From NCBI GenBank assembly GCA_003550305.1, contig QKYT01000137.1, forward strand, positions 6,611 to 66,538: a stretch of 59,928 nt of DNA, in the 5' to 3' direction. Source of the stretch: Glomus cerebriforme (taxonomy: Eukaryota > Glomeromycota > Glomeromycetes > Glomerales > Glomeraceae). Numbering within the stretch: the first letter of the stretch is position 1; every line of letters begins with the position of its first letter. Position numbers and translations under genes: made by a program. Below, piece by piece: positions 26,470-37,954 of this stretch. Below the pieces are notes generated by a model that saw only the letters and a list, made by a program, of their open reading frames with translations, searched no databases and had not been told where the DNA came from.

Positions 26470-27164
26470 CAGTGTCCGGCAACAAGTTACTGGTCACCTA
26501 TAAATTAAGATAATCATTGTACAAATATAGTCTCATATAACCATTTTTTTTTGATAATTAACTTACTTTTTATAGGGTACGTCTAAAGCGGAACAGAATC
26601 ACGTGATTTTTGTAAAATTTTTGGCCAGAATTATGGCATTAAGAAATTATGCATGTGACAAATAACAGGTGATAAATAGGATTTCACTATTGAAAAAATT
26701 CTAAGTTCCTAGAATACTTAGGAAAAATGGAAAATGAAGGTGTGACACAGAGGTGACAGATATGTACTATAATCACATGATTCTGCTTCGCTTTAGACGT
26801 CTCCTTTTTATAGTATAAGTAAAGTTAATCATCAAGTTAAAATGTATTTTCATTAAAAATTATATGAAATTTTAATAAAAATTGATCCTTATATTTCATA
26901 ATAATACAAATTATTTTAATATTATAATAATACCTAAAATTTCTATTAAAATGCTAATTTTTCNNATAAAACCTGAAATANANNNATCAATTTTTATTAA
27001 AATTTCATATAATTTTTAACGAANATACATTTTAACTTGATGATCAACTTTACTTATACTATAAAAAGTAAGTTAATTATCAAAAAAAAATGTTTACATG
27101 AGACTATATTTGTACAATAATTATCTTAATTTATAGGTGACTGATAACTTATTGCCAGGCACTA
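26470..27164. mobile_element. Tc1/mariner-like foldback MITE
   Basis: The left end is TA|cagtgtccggcaacaagtta. The right end, reverse complemented, is TA|tagtgcctggcaataagtta. The TA dinucleotide on both sides fits Tc1/mariner target duplication. The two arms stay complementary inward (cacctataaattaag, gataattaacttac, tcaagttaaaatg) to a centre near 26930. The left arm is interrupted by the 228-bp element at 26576-26803. No coding sequence. A few N bases mark assembly ambiguity in the palindrome. Confidence 0.75.
26576..26803. mobile_element. MULE-type MITE with 10-bp target duplication
   Basis: The termini ggtacgtctaaagcggaaca and, from the right end reverse complemented, gagacgtctaaagcgaagca are near-identical. 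The element is flanked by a direct repeat ctttttatag (26566-26575 and 26804-26813). The opposite, uninterrupted arm of the host foldback has a single copy (reverse complement ctataaaaag at 27059-27068), which proves the duplication. A 9-11 bp duplication is typical of Mutator-like elements. Confidence 0.8.
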
Positions 27165-27317
27165 TACATTATTAATCCTAATAAAAGTCTTTTAAATCGC
27201 ATTATATTATCTATATGTAAAAAATTTTTTTTACCTCCCAAACCCCCTTCTTAGTCTTTTTTTTTTTTATCATCTTTTTAAATTTTTATTTTAATTATAT
27301 TATGCAAAATTCTCTAA

Positions 27318-27534
27318 TTTTTTTTTTTTTTTTAACAAATTCAAACTTTATTAAGTTTAAGAATAAGAAAAAGATCCACTAATCTTACTCAGCTATAGTC
27401 AGAATTTATACAATACATAAAAGAAAAACCAATCATATACTACATAATCCCAACAGGCATTTTCGCTTACCCAAACATATACTTCACAATGAGCGGTATA
27501 GTCCAGGCGATTTGAACACAAACTCTTAGGCCAC
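27318..27534 (-). mobile_element. tRNA-like SINE with 17-bp target duplication
   Basis: On the minus strand the element starts with gtggcctaagagtttgtgtt, containing a pol III A-box-like TGGCCTAAGAG and a B-box match GTTCAAATC (27509-27517). It ends about 217 bp later in a poly(A) run, seen as T's at 27318-27333. The flanks tatgcaaaattctctaa (27301-27317) and tatgcaagattctctaa (27535-27551) differ by one base. The A and B boxes are only 4 nt apart, so the head is not a normal tRNA. Confidence 0.75.
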
Positions 27535-27789
27535 TATGCAAGATTCTCTAACAAATCTAAATGATTTACTAATTTATAATATTAGCCAAAATTAATTATA
27601 ATTCTGGCCAAAATTAACTTTAAATCATGTGATCTGTCCAAAACCTGTCCATTGAAAAAAGGTTTTAGTTTTGGACAGATTTTGGACAGGGTTTTGGACA
27701 AATATCCAAAATGTCAATTTATTCAATTGCCCAACACTGCCTTAGCCTTTCATAACATATGCTTCTGTCATCACTATTTACTTTTAGAA

Positions 27790-29800
27790 TTGACCCTGTA
27801 TTGTGATTAGGCATTATTTCACATTTTTTTCTTATATCTGTTCAGGAAAAAATAAATATACTGGTTAGCTTCTTTTCATTAGATGTGAAATTAATATGTC
27901 ACATAAATCTATCCAGTAATCTGCATATTTTTGTTGCACAGGAGTACTGCATGTGGCTTAGCAAAAAAATCTCCTGAGCTGACGATCACCACTCTGAACT
28001 AGTTAGATCGGTAAAGTACCATCCTGTCATAAAAGGTCTTATTAATTTCAGATTAAGAAAAGCAGAAATAAAAATTATTATTAGAGAACCCAGATTGGGT
28101 CAAAATCTGAACATTGCTAGCCTGTCTAAGATAATCACTAAATACAGTAATAAAATCAGGCACATTTTCTTTTCAGCTCGAATAAGCATTTTTACCATTT
28201 TATCAGAATCAAAATTATGATTACTAATCTTATTTGACTTTTTGGTAATAATCCTCTATGAAATAATTCTCTAAGATGATTTTTACAGAGCTTGATAACA
28301 TCATTATATTTCTTTATCTTTGAATAATAATCTACTATTGAGTTTTCGACTTGAAGCAATAATCCACACTAGAACTTATTTACCTCATCTGTATTATTTC
28401 CTACCTTGATTTCATCTGTATCTATACCATCCGGCCATATTTCCTTTCAAAGTTCCTTAGTACTATATGGCAATTTTATTAGGCTCAAAATTTGTGAAAG
28501 ATAAAAAACATCAGATTGTGTAAATGTATGGAGTATTGATGTTAGATTTTTTACACCAGGCAGACTATATACAAATTATTTAAGTATTTTTTCCCTCCAA
28601 TGTCTGACTGCCTTTGTCTTCCAATAGATTTTGATTTCACAAAAAAAAATTCTTCCCAGTCATTCCATTCTGGTGTAAATCCAGAATTTCCTTTATTATT
28701 CTATTCATACCTTGATCCATATTCTTTGATAAATTCATTGTAATGTTTTTCTATCTCATCATCTGACATTTTACTAATAGATTGTTTATATTTAATAAAA
28801 ATTTTTTTTGAATGATGGGATCACTGCTCTGGACTGGTTAACTTAGAAGAACAATCATCTTTTGCGTAAACTCTAGCTTCCGTACTAATCTATCCAATGT
28901 TAATTTAAGACTAATTATATAAACTTCTTGTCAAAATTTAGATGCAATTCTACTAAAAATACTTTTAATATTTTTATTCATATCTTCTATAATATTATCT
29001 AAACTTTCCATATTATGCAAATTGCTATTAAATTCTATACTTTGCTATATGAGTCTATATCTTTAATTAAAAAAAATATTATTAATGATAAGCACCTGAC
29101 TCCAAATATTTATTCAATTCAGAATAATCGAATACATCTATAACCCTGTCTTCCTTTATATTCTTAACAATAATAAAACCTCTTGTTTTATCATATATAT
29201 GCTCATATTTGACAGGATTGCATAATGGCAAATACTGCGTAGGGTTAGTAAAAAACTTACCTGTGATCTTGTATTAACTGTTTTTAGATTTTTTAGCTAT
29301 ACAGTACATGATAATTTATTTGATTCAATTACTCTATTATTTGAATCCGCTTAGCCTTTTTTGGCTTATAGTATTTATCTTTCTTTTCTTTAGATACAAC
29401 TATCTCTTCTATCATTTTTTTGAATAAACTAGACTTAGATGATTCAGAGAATGATGTGGTCTTGAAAGGACCTATTATAATATTATATAGTTAATAGATT
29501 TTTTGACCAATGCTTTTAAGGGTTTGATGTAAATGTAACAAGTGAATTAAGCAAACCAAGCAAAATACTAGCTTTACCCATAATATCAGCTATAAAATCT
29601 TTTAAGAATTCACCTGCAAGATCTGTACCTCCATCAAAAATTCTGAAAATTGTAATAACATGACTCCATTTAAGGTTTTGATACTCACAACTTAATCAAA
29701 GCTTTTAAGTCATCTACACTTGTAACTCCATCTGCAGTTTTGAGATTTCATTTTCTCAAAGTACTGATACTATTAATATTATAATATTACTTACATTCAA
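27790..29800 (-). pseudogene. Decayed coding remnant, unknown family
   Basis: On the minus strand coherent peptide stretches appear in shifting frames: SRIFDGGTDLAGEFLKDF-like sequence near 29600; GPFKTTSFSESSKSSLFKK and EEIVVSKEKKDKYYKPKKAK near 29350-29480; KYEHIYDKTRGFIIVKNIKE near 29150; DDEIEKHYNEFIKEYGSRYE near 28700-28770; and AEKKMCLILLLYLVIILD near 28130. Stops and frameshifts separate them. No domain recognised. Possibly a multicopy lineage-specific protein or part of another transposon. Confidence 0.4.
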
Positions 29801-31240
29801 CAATTGGTACAAATAATGAGTAATATAGTTTTTTGCATGAATTTTTTCACATGATTACATGAATTTTTTTCACTCGTATAGCATAAAATTACTATAAATC
29901 ACTAAAATTACTATAAATCAATAAAATACTATAGTATATAATTAAATATTATTTTAGACGAATTTAAAAAACTTTTTAATAATCATCTAAGATTTGAATT
30001 ATTATTATAATACTTAGTTTGAGAAATTAATTGAAATATGATACATTATCAGTTGTGAAGCCAGATCTGCTTATCATGATGAAATTTGAAAAAATAGTAA
30101 AGCAAAAAAAATAATTTCTTTTATAAATCATTAGATTTAAAAATTTCAGAGTTACATCATACATATTACAACAAAACATGATTCAGACTGCCGAAAAAAT
30201 CTTGATATGTGATTTTATATTGAAATAATTTTTTCTTCATTATTTTAATTATTCAAAATTAAATATATTAATTTAAGTTTTATAATAACCACAAAGTATT
30301 TTCATAATTTAACTTCAAATATTTCTGAAAAATCAGATATTACACAATTTTAATTATCATCTTTGAATAATTAATTATATGCGATTAAGACAATTAATTT
30401 TATCCTATAATCATATGGTATCTAATAATTTTTTTAATTATTATTTTTAAAATAGTAATAAAAGTAGTAAAATAGGAAAAATTAATTTTATTAAAACTGC
30501 AACTCAAATTACTGAGTTATTAATAACCAAGTATTCAAAATTTTATGAAACAGTTCTTAATATATTAATATGACATCACGAACAATACTATGATTACTAT
30601 TACGTATTTACATATGAACTCAGAATGAGCTGAGTATTTTTTTTTAATAATCATAAATAGAACTTCATTAATTATAAAATACGTGTTGTAATAAATCACT
30701 TAGAACATAGGCATAATAATATGGCAATGATTTCTTTATCAGTTGTTAGAATAACTTGCATGAATTATCATTGCGCAATTATAGTTTAAAATTTTATGTT
30801 TGATAATCATTTACCTTATTGGCATTAGGCGTGATAAGTAAAAATTTTGTTCTTAAAACAAAATCGTGTCAAACTTTAAGGGTATGAATCAATGCTGAAA
30901 ATGGTCAATATTAATATAAATTTCATTTACAATCAGAAATACTTTATAGTTGATCTATCTTTGTCTTTTTATTCTTTTAATTAAATTTCTTGGTAACCTT
31001 TATTTTGCAAAATTAATCATTCAATAACAGGAAATTAATACCGATGCTAAACAAGATTCTATAAATAAGCTAATAATTCTGTATTAATTAATAAAATTAA
31101 TAAATGCCTATTAATGTAAATAAAAATTGAACCAAAGTCCAAAGTGAAAAAAAAATTATTTATTTATTTATTTTCTTCTTTTTACAATTCAATAAATTAT
31201 CTTAAAGAATCATAGTTTTAGAATTATTTAAATTTTTGGA
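29801..31240. other. AT-rich intergenic DNA
   Basis: No open frame, RNA gene or clear repeat structure seen apart from short A/T palindromes. Confidence 0.45.
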
Positions 31241-31261
31241 TTACGTAGGAATAATTGTATC

Positions 31262-32779
31262 AATTATTCTTTTATACTATATATAGCAAAATTTTATTAT
31301 CAATATTTTACTCGATCAAATCCCTTATCAGGACCAATTCCATTTCCTTTGATTGGAAATTTATTGGAAATGGCTTATTACGTTAAAGGTGATATGACAG
31401 ATTATTATAAATTTTTATATCAAAGATATGGAAACATTTATGAATTATATATGAGAAATGTTCGACAAATTGTACTCACTAGAACTGAATTTATTGAAAA
31501 TTTGATGTCAAATTCAAAACAATCCTATTATGTCTTGAGAGTCAGTAAAACTAGATTTAAGGACCTAGGTTCAGGTTCAACCTACTTGGAGATCAAATAG
31601 ACAATTTTTATTATATATTATTCAAATTCCAAAATTTTCTAAAGAAGTTTTATTCAATACTTCAAAAACTTTTGATGAATTAAATAATTATTTGAAAGGA
31701 ATTGGATATGGTATTCCAATTGATTTTGTACCTTGGGCTCATATAGTAACCTATGAAATTGTTTTTCAAACTATGTTGGGATTTAAGATTAATAAATTGG
31801 TGGAATATTTTAATGATAATATCAAAGTTTCAAAGAAAAAGGATTTTAGACCAAGTCCTATAGATAAGGAAGTTGCAAAACTTTATGAATCTATTCTAAA
31901 AGATTTTTCTGGTTTAACATTTGTTCTTTCTTACCCTTCTTTTATAAGACGTACTGTTTTAAAAAAAAAGAATGATGCAATGTTATATAGTAAACATAGA
32001 ACTGATGAATTATTAATAAATATTATTAATTATAGACGAAAAGAAATTGAAGAGACTCCAATTAATGAAGAATTAAGGCATGATATGTTAATAACATTAA
32101 TCATAACAAATACTGAACGTGATTATAATGAGAATCATTATATTGCCAATAAATCTTCTAAACCTTTAACCAATGATCAAATTCGTCAAATTTTACTTGA
32201 GGTTGTAGCAGCAGGATCTGATACTACTGCGAATTTTTTGTTTTGTTATACATTGTTTATGTCATTATCCTAATGTATTAGCTCGTTATTGACAAGAACT
32301 TGATTTCATTTTGGGTTCAGATCCAAATCATCAAATTACAACAGAAGATCTTTCAAAAATGCATTATTTGGATGCTTTAATTAAAGAAAGTGCTCGCTAT
32401 ACAAACCAATCAAAAGTCATTCAACGTGTATCAACCTCAACTAGTGAAATAGGTGGTTATAAATGGTCTCCAGATACAACCTTCATTATATATGTATCTT
32501 AATCCTAAATATTATAAGAATCCTCATGAATTTAATCCTGATCGATTTATTGGAATTGAACCTCAAAAGAATACACTTTTGATGTTTGGAGGTGGAATGA
32601 GGATGTGTCCAGGGAAAAAGTTTGCTCTTACAGAAATTAGATGTTTAATTACTTTGATTTTTAGAAGTTTAGATGTTTCATTAGTAGATGCGAATGCTTC
32701 TGTGAAATTAATAAGTACTTTTATGTCTGCTTGTGCTGAATTAATGGTTAAAATTAATCAAAGAGAAGAGCAGGTTTAA
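31262..32779 (+). pseudogene. Cytochrome P450 pseudogene
   Basis: Heme monooxygenase remnant. A hydrophobic N-terminal anchor leads to the proline hinge NPLSGPIPFPLIGN. In other frames follow the helix C block TWRSNRQFL, the I-helix EVVAAGSDTTANF, the K-helix ESAR (LDALIKESARY), NPHEFNPDRF and the heme loop FGGGMRMCPGKKFALTE (about 32583-32633) with its Cys ligand. It is broken by frameshifts near 31585, 32250 and 32495 and by a TGA at 32290. No GT-AG intron explains the shifts. The key residues survive, so inactivation is probably recent. P450s of this kind are ER-anchored; the substrate is unknown. Confidence 0.85.
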
Positions 32780-33952
32780 TTAAAAGATTTTTCAAATTTT
32801 ATTACATGATTAAACTAATTTTTTATTATAATTAATTATAATTAATACTGACAGGTCGCATCTTTATTTAAATTAGGAGGGTAAGGAGAATTTATAAAGG
32901 ATAAATAGAAATTTGTAATTTACTAAAATTATAAATAAATATCTAATAAATGTCTTCAGGGCCTCTCATTAAAAAAAAAAAATTATTATTAATTATATGT
33001 ACTTAATGTAATATTTCTTTTTTTTTTTAAAAAAAAAAAAAATAAATCCATCATTAGTAATTATTTCAAAATTCTAAACTCCAAACTATTACCAATTAAT
33101 TCAGAGGTTCTTAATTCCGAATTTGATTAAATGTTTATTCGTAACTTATATGATATAACCAAAACAATAAAGGCATTAACCAAGTTCTACATCACAACCA
33201 TACAATTATTTCAATCACCAATCAAAATACAGATTCATAAACTCAAAAAAAATTCAGTAAAATGCCAGTATAACGGGTTCTTAAATATCAATTAATTGGG
33301 GGGGATCAATTTTAATATTTTATAGTATCAATTTTTTATTAATATGAATAATTTTTCCTCGTTATCTTAAACCATTAAATTAATAAAATAATGCACAATG
33401 GCATCATTAAATTATGATTTATAAATCCACGTAATCAATTATACTGTATCTGTAATAATATTGATAGATAAAATATTTAAATGCTGTTAATAAATTTGTA
33501 TAAATGAGGTAAATTTGAACCAAATTTATTTTTAAAATAAAAATCCTATCCTAATTTAAATATATATACATTATCCTTTTTTTTTTTTTTTTTTTACGTT
33601 TGATAGTAATTAAATTCACTATAAAATGAAAAAAATATATATAATATAAATAATACAACGAAAACCCCCATAATAATATACTGTGCCTTGTTTGATTATT
33701 TGCAATTTCTTTTAGTCTATTCTTGGGGTAATGAAAGAGATTTCAATTCTATTAGTATTTAAAAAAGATAATTTTAAAAAGTGAAATGGACAACTAACCT
33801 GACTGATAACTCTAAATATATATTAATTAAATTTCTACAAATTTCAGGTGAACAAAAAAAAAGAAAAAAAAACGCGTACGCGTTCCACGGATATATCAAG
33901 TAGATCACCCGACTAAAATGTCAATGTAAAATCCATGCACAAGCCACATTTT
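32780..33952. other. AT-rich intergenic DNA
   Basis: Long A/T runs and no supported gene. It contains the 3' flank of the small secreted protein gene on the minus strand. Confidence 0.45.
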
Positions 33953-34324
33953 TTACCAAACAAAACAAGTTTTAGTTTCATAACTAGTTGCACCACCCCA
34001 AATATAACCCTCACATTGTGCAATAACATAAAACCATATAGAAGAAATTCCATTCACACATTCACCATCATTAACATAATAAGTTATGTTGTATTCTACA
34101 TTATCTATCAATAAACAATTTACTGCTGATCCTTCACATGGCAGGTTATAAACATTTGAGTCGGTAGTTGTGATAGTATTTGGATTACTATATGGTAATT
34201 TTGCAAATTGAGTACATCCAGTAGAAACTGTTGTAGTTGGTGATAATGGAAAAGAAAAAAACGTATATGGAAAAATTGTTAAAAGAAATCCAAAAATTAC
34301 AATGAGATTTTTAACACAATACAT
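33953..34324 (-). CDS. Small cysteine-containing secreted protein
   Basis: A single-exon gene of 123 residues, stop TAA. The N-terminus MYCVKNLIVIFGFLLTIFPY is a clear signal peptide, with likely cleavage near residues 24-28. The mature part has no further membrane segment. It carries six cysteines (in GCTQF, LPCEG, VNCLL, GECVNG, AQCEG and TCFVW), enough for three disulfides, and is rich in Thr, Asn and Tyr. No known domain recognised. Size, secretion signal and even cysteine count fit a candidate apoplastic effector, but a cell-wall or surface role is equally possible. The ATG lies just downstream of long T/A runs. Confidence 0.65.
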   Translation of the reverse strand: MYCVKNLIVIFGFLLTIFPYTFFSFPLSPTTTVSTGCTQFAKLPYSNPNTITTTDSNVYNLPCEGSAVNCLLIDNVEYNITYYVNDGECVNGISSIWFYVIAQCEGYIWGGATSYETKTCFVW

Positions 34325-34326
34325 TA

Positions 34327-34358
<32 letters not shown>

Positions 34359-35555
34359 TGAAAGAAAATAGAAAGAAATAGATTTTCTTTTTTTTTCTTT
34401 TTAGGTCTATTTATAATTAAATCTAATATTACAACGAACTATCAGCCTGTCAAATCATTATGATAATAAAAAAGTTTAAATGGAGTAATTATTTTGCATA
34501 AAAGACTATAAAATATATGTTCATTTATATGTTATTATTACGAAATATGGAAATTGATTTTCAAATATCTAATAATAATTAAAACCGGTTTCTTCGATTA
34601 ACGAAAGTATTCTTAAAGATCGTAATCATAATCATAATCGTATAAAGGCTTCTATCTCCTTTATCTCTGGAAAATCCAACAAATATCTATGGACTATGGC
34701 TCCTTATGGTTACATGAGATAGGCAATGGCGTTCGTGTTACACGGGTTTCTTAATATATTTTTTCATTATATGAGCCCTTTCTTAAAAGAAAATTCGTTG
34801 CTTTATTTTTTTAATGTAACATAATATATATTTATATATATTTATTATATATATATATATATATATAATATTATATCAGAAATATGGAAAAAAATATTTT
34901 AAGTGGTTAAAACATTGCAGTATGAAATAAGGCTAAAGCACCAAACATAAATTTGAATCCATTTTTGGTAAAAAAAATCATCGGTAAAAAAAAATTCATT
35001 AATATTTCCGAAAATTTTAAGAGAACCAAGAATAACATTTATTTAATAAAATTTTTTTTTTTTTTTTTTAAATTTCTATTTAAAATATTACTCGAGGATC
35101 AACAAACAATGGATTATGTTAACATAATAATTATAGAATTAGGCTGAATTTCTTCGCCTTCTATCCCCTTAACAAAGACAAATCCCAGTAATGGTAAATA
35201 AAGTTACCGAATAATATTTTATTTCTCATTTTGCATTGTACACAAAGGAAGCAGTTTTTTTAAAAAAAGAATCAACTAATTAATTAATTTAAATAAATTT
35301 ACTAATTTAACTAATTTCCCCAATTTCATAATTTCATGTGATAAATATATAGCGATTTACAGTGTACTATATGCATCATGTAAATCTTTTAGTATTTAAA
35401 AGCCTTTTCGGAAATTTTATAAAAAATAACTTTGAACTCATATTTCGTAAATACCCCCCCCCCCTCCCCCCTAAAACAAATTTTGTTCATTTTTTTTTTT
35501 ACTAGTTAAAAAAAAGAAACTTTTTTCTCCTTTACTTTTTTAAAGTTTAAAAAAA
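34325..35555. other. Divergent upstream region of the secreted-protein and TBC genes
   Basis: AT-rich, with a TA microsatellite at about 34829-34872 and the C-run listed below. The 34953-35147 open frame looks like a chance frame through A/T runs. It holds the promoters of both flanking genes. Confidence 0.45.
35454..35471. promoter_or_regulatory. C11-T-C6 run upstream of the TBC gene
   Basis: Eleven C, one T, six C, about 85 bp before the ATG at 35556, in DNA that is otherwise nearly all A and T. The minus strand is a G-run that could form a G-quadruplex. It could be a promoter element; function not shown. Confidence 0.4.
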
Positions 35556-37219
35556 ATGTTGAAAAAAGATCAATCATCATCTCATATTAAACATATTTTA
35601 CAACCTTCCAAAATTAATGAAACAAAAGGATATAATAATAATTCATTTTCTGATAATAATCATATGAATTCAAAAATCGCTAAACGCAAGAGTGATCCAC
35701 AAATAATATTTAACAATGATGATAATAATGATATCAATAAAAGTTTAAAAAGATTTCATTCTATTTCGCAATCAAGTTTAAAATCCCGAGATTCTTTAAA
35801 TGAAATTAGAATGATTTATGATTATTATCAATATAATCGCTCTAAAATAAGAAAAGAGGATGATTTATCTACTATTGTTGATAAATATGGATTTGTGATC
35901 TCGGATGATAAAAAATTTAAAGTTATTCCGATCAAAGATAAAAAACAACATGATAAAAAAGATGGTTCCCGTTCTTTAAAATGGGTTCATTGGGTTTCTG
36001 ATAGTAAAATTGTGTCTCGTTCTGGAAATTTTGGTATTTCTTCTTATAAATTACCTTGGAATTCTAAATTATTTAAAAGGATATTTAAAGGAATTCCTGA
36101 TTCTTGGAGAAGTCCTATATGGTATTATTTAATTACTAATGGAAGTACCGACCCTGATTTTGATGATAATTTAATTAAATATTATAAAGTAAGATTAAAA
36201 TTCTTTTTTTTTTTTAAAAAAAAAAAAAAATCATTTTTAATGTTTTCTAATTTTAGGATCTTTTGAAATTACCTTCAACTCATGAAAGACAAATTGATTT
36301 GGATATACCAAGAACATTACATTCACATATAATGTTTCGTACAAGATATGGTCCAGGTCAAAAGGCTTTATTTAATGTTTTAAGAGCTTTCTCTATTTAT
36401 GATGAACAAGTTGGTTATTGTCAAGGAATGGCTAATATTGTTACCATATTATTGATGTATTACGTTGAGGAGGTATGTGGAAAAAGTAGTCATATTTTAT
36501 TTATTCTTTTATTCAAGTTTTTTTTTTTTTTTTTAATTTAATTTATTTCTTTCTTTCTTTTAGTATGCATTTATAATGTTAACCAAACTATTTGCAAAGT
36601 GTAATTTACATGATTTATATATACCTGGTTTTCCTGCTTTAATGGAAAGTTTTTATGTTCAAGAAAAATTAATGAGTATACATTCTCATAAGATATTAAA
36701 TCACTTCGTAAGTACTATTGTATATATATCTCTCTCTATATTTTTTAAAAAAAAATTAATTTCGGCTTTTTTTTTCTCTAAAAAAAAAAATAGACAAATT
36801 TACAAATATCAAGTACAGCCTATGCTACAAGATGGTATATTACTTTATTTTCAAGTGAAGTTGTACCTCATCATACTCTATTAAGAATATGGGATTTATT
36901 AATGCTATATGGTTTTGATATATTATATTTTGTTGCTATTGCCCTTTTAAAATATAACGAATGTGAGTGTTTTTTTTTATATTGTTTTCATTTCAATTTC
37001 AAATTTATTTTATTTATTAATAATATTTATAATTTTTTAGCAATTTTACTTTCTTCTGATTTTGATCGCGCTTTAACAATGTTATCATCATCTATAAACA
37101 TTAATGATGACAATAAATTAATAAAAAAGATTAGAAAAATGTATAATAAAAAAGGAAGACAAAAATTAATTAGTACTTTTAAAGAAGAATATAGAAATCA
37201 ATCTCACATCACAATTTAG
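35556..37219 (+). CDS. TBC-domain Rab GTPase-activating protein, 5 exons
   Basis: Exons 35556-36188, 36257-36472, 36564-36707, 36794-36962 and 37041-37219, all phases agreeing, give 446 residues; stop TAG. The N-terminal 150 residues are Ser/Asn/Lys-rich and probably disordered. The TBC domain begins near residue 175 ([20 protein letters not shown]). It has the arginine finger in IDLDIPRT (Arg230) and the glutamine finger in GYCQGMAN (Gln267). Later motifs are [19 protein letters not shown] and [19 protein letters not shown]. Both catalytic fingers are present, so active Rab-GAP function in vesicle traffic is expected. The Rab partner cannot be told from sequence. Confidence 0.92.
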
Positions 37220-37954
37220 CATTTATTTTATTATTCATCAAAATTTTTTTCATTAGCATTTTTAATTTAATTTTATTCATTATAATAGACATTGTATTTT
37301 TATTTAGATTTCATTATTTACGACATTAGAGAAAAACTTATAAAATCTGTGAATCAAAATATCGAGCCAACTACATTTATTGGCGTGAAAATAAAATAAA
37401 AAGCATCATTAATTAACTAATACTATCATCATCCTCCTACAAACTAACAATTTGGACTTATTCAATTGATTAAGGGGATGATAATTAAATAATTTTAATA
37501 AAAGTCGAAGATTCTATTTAGTCGCTACTGTTTTACGAATGCAAGAAAAGAAAATTTCAAAATTCGTCATAAAGTGAGTAAACTAATTAATTGCCACATT
37601 ATAGTAAGAAGAACATACTTTACTGCGGATTATATGAAGGATTTCCCAAATCAGGAGCGGGCTTTGTTTGATTAGCTTAATCATCATTATTAAATCCAGA
37701 GGAGGGAGAATCAAAAGAATTTATTAAGCGAAACTAATGCGCACCAATAAAATGATATAATAACTATATTATCTTTTATTGAAAAAGAATGTCTATAACT
37801 CTATAAGGTTAAATTTTAGGATAAATAATAATGATACTAACTTTATTGGATTTTAAACAAATAATTATAATAATTAATTACATATTTATCAGTTAATAAT
37901 AAATTAGTATACATAAAAACCCACCGAAATAAATATATGACAATATATATAGTA
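37220..37954. other. Convergent intergenic region
   Basis: The 3' flanks of the TBC and F-box genes. No gene seen. Confidence 0.45.

Larger units (their letters stand above)
23368..27739 (+). mobile_element. hAT-type DNA transposon, decayed, with nested insertions
   Basis: The left end reads cagtgatgagttttgg. The right end, reverse complemented, reads cagtgttgggcaattg, the CAGTG-x-TG form of hAT termini. Subterminal regions at both ends are packed with ttttggaca/tgtccaaaa motifs. Inside lies a transposase relic (about 23564-26420). The element also holds a MITE (23898-24116), a Tc1/mariner-like foldback (26470-27164) itself split by another MITE, and a SINE (27318-27534). I could not find an 8-bp target duplication: the flanks gtttattt and ccttagcc do not match. 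The outer boundaries are therefore less sure than the content. Confidence 0.7.

Noticed and set aside
23368..27739. Eight-base target duplication for the hAT element
   Set aside because: The flanks gtttattt and ccttagcc do not match, so none is claimed.
34953..35147. 64-codon plus-strand frame rich in Lys, Phe and Ile
   Set aside because: It runs through homopolymers with no domain, and the codons simply mirror the base composition.
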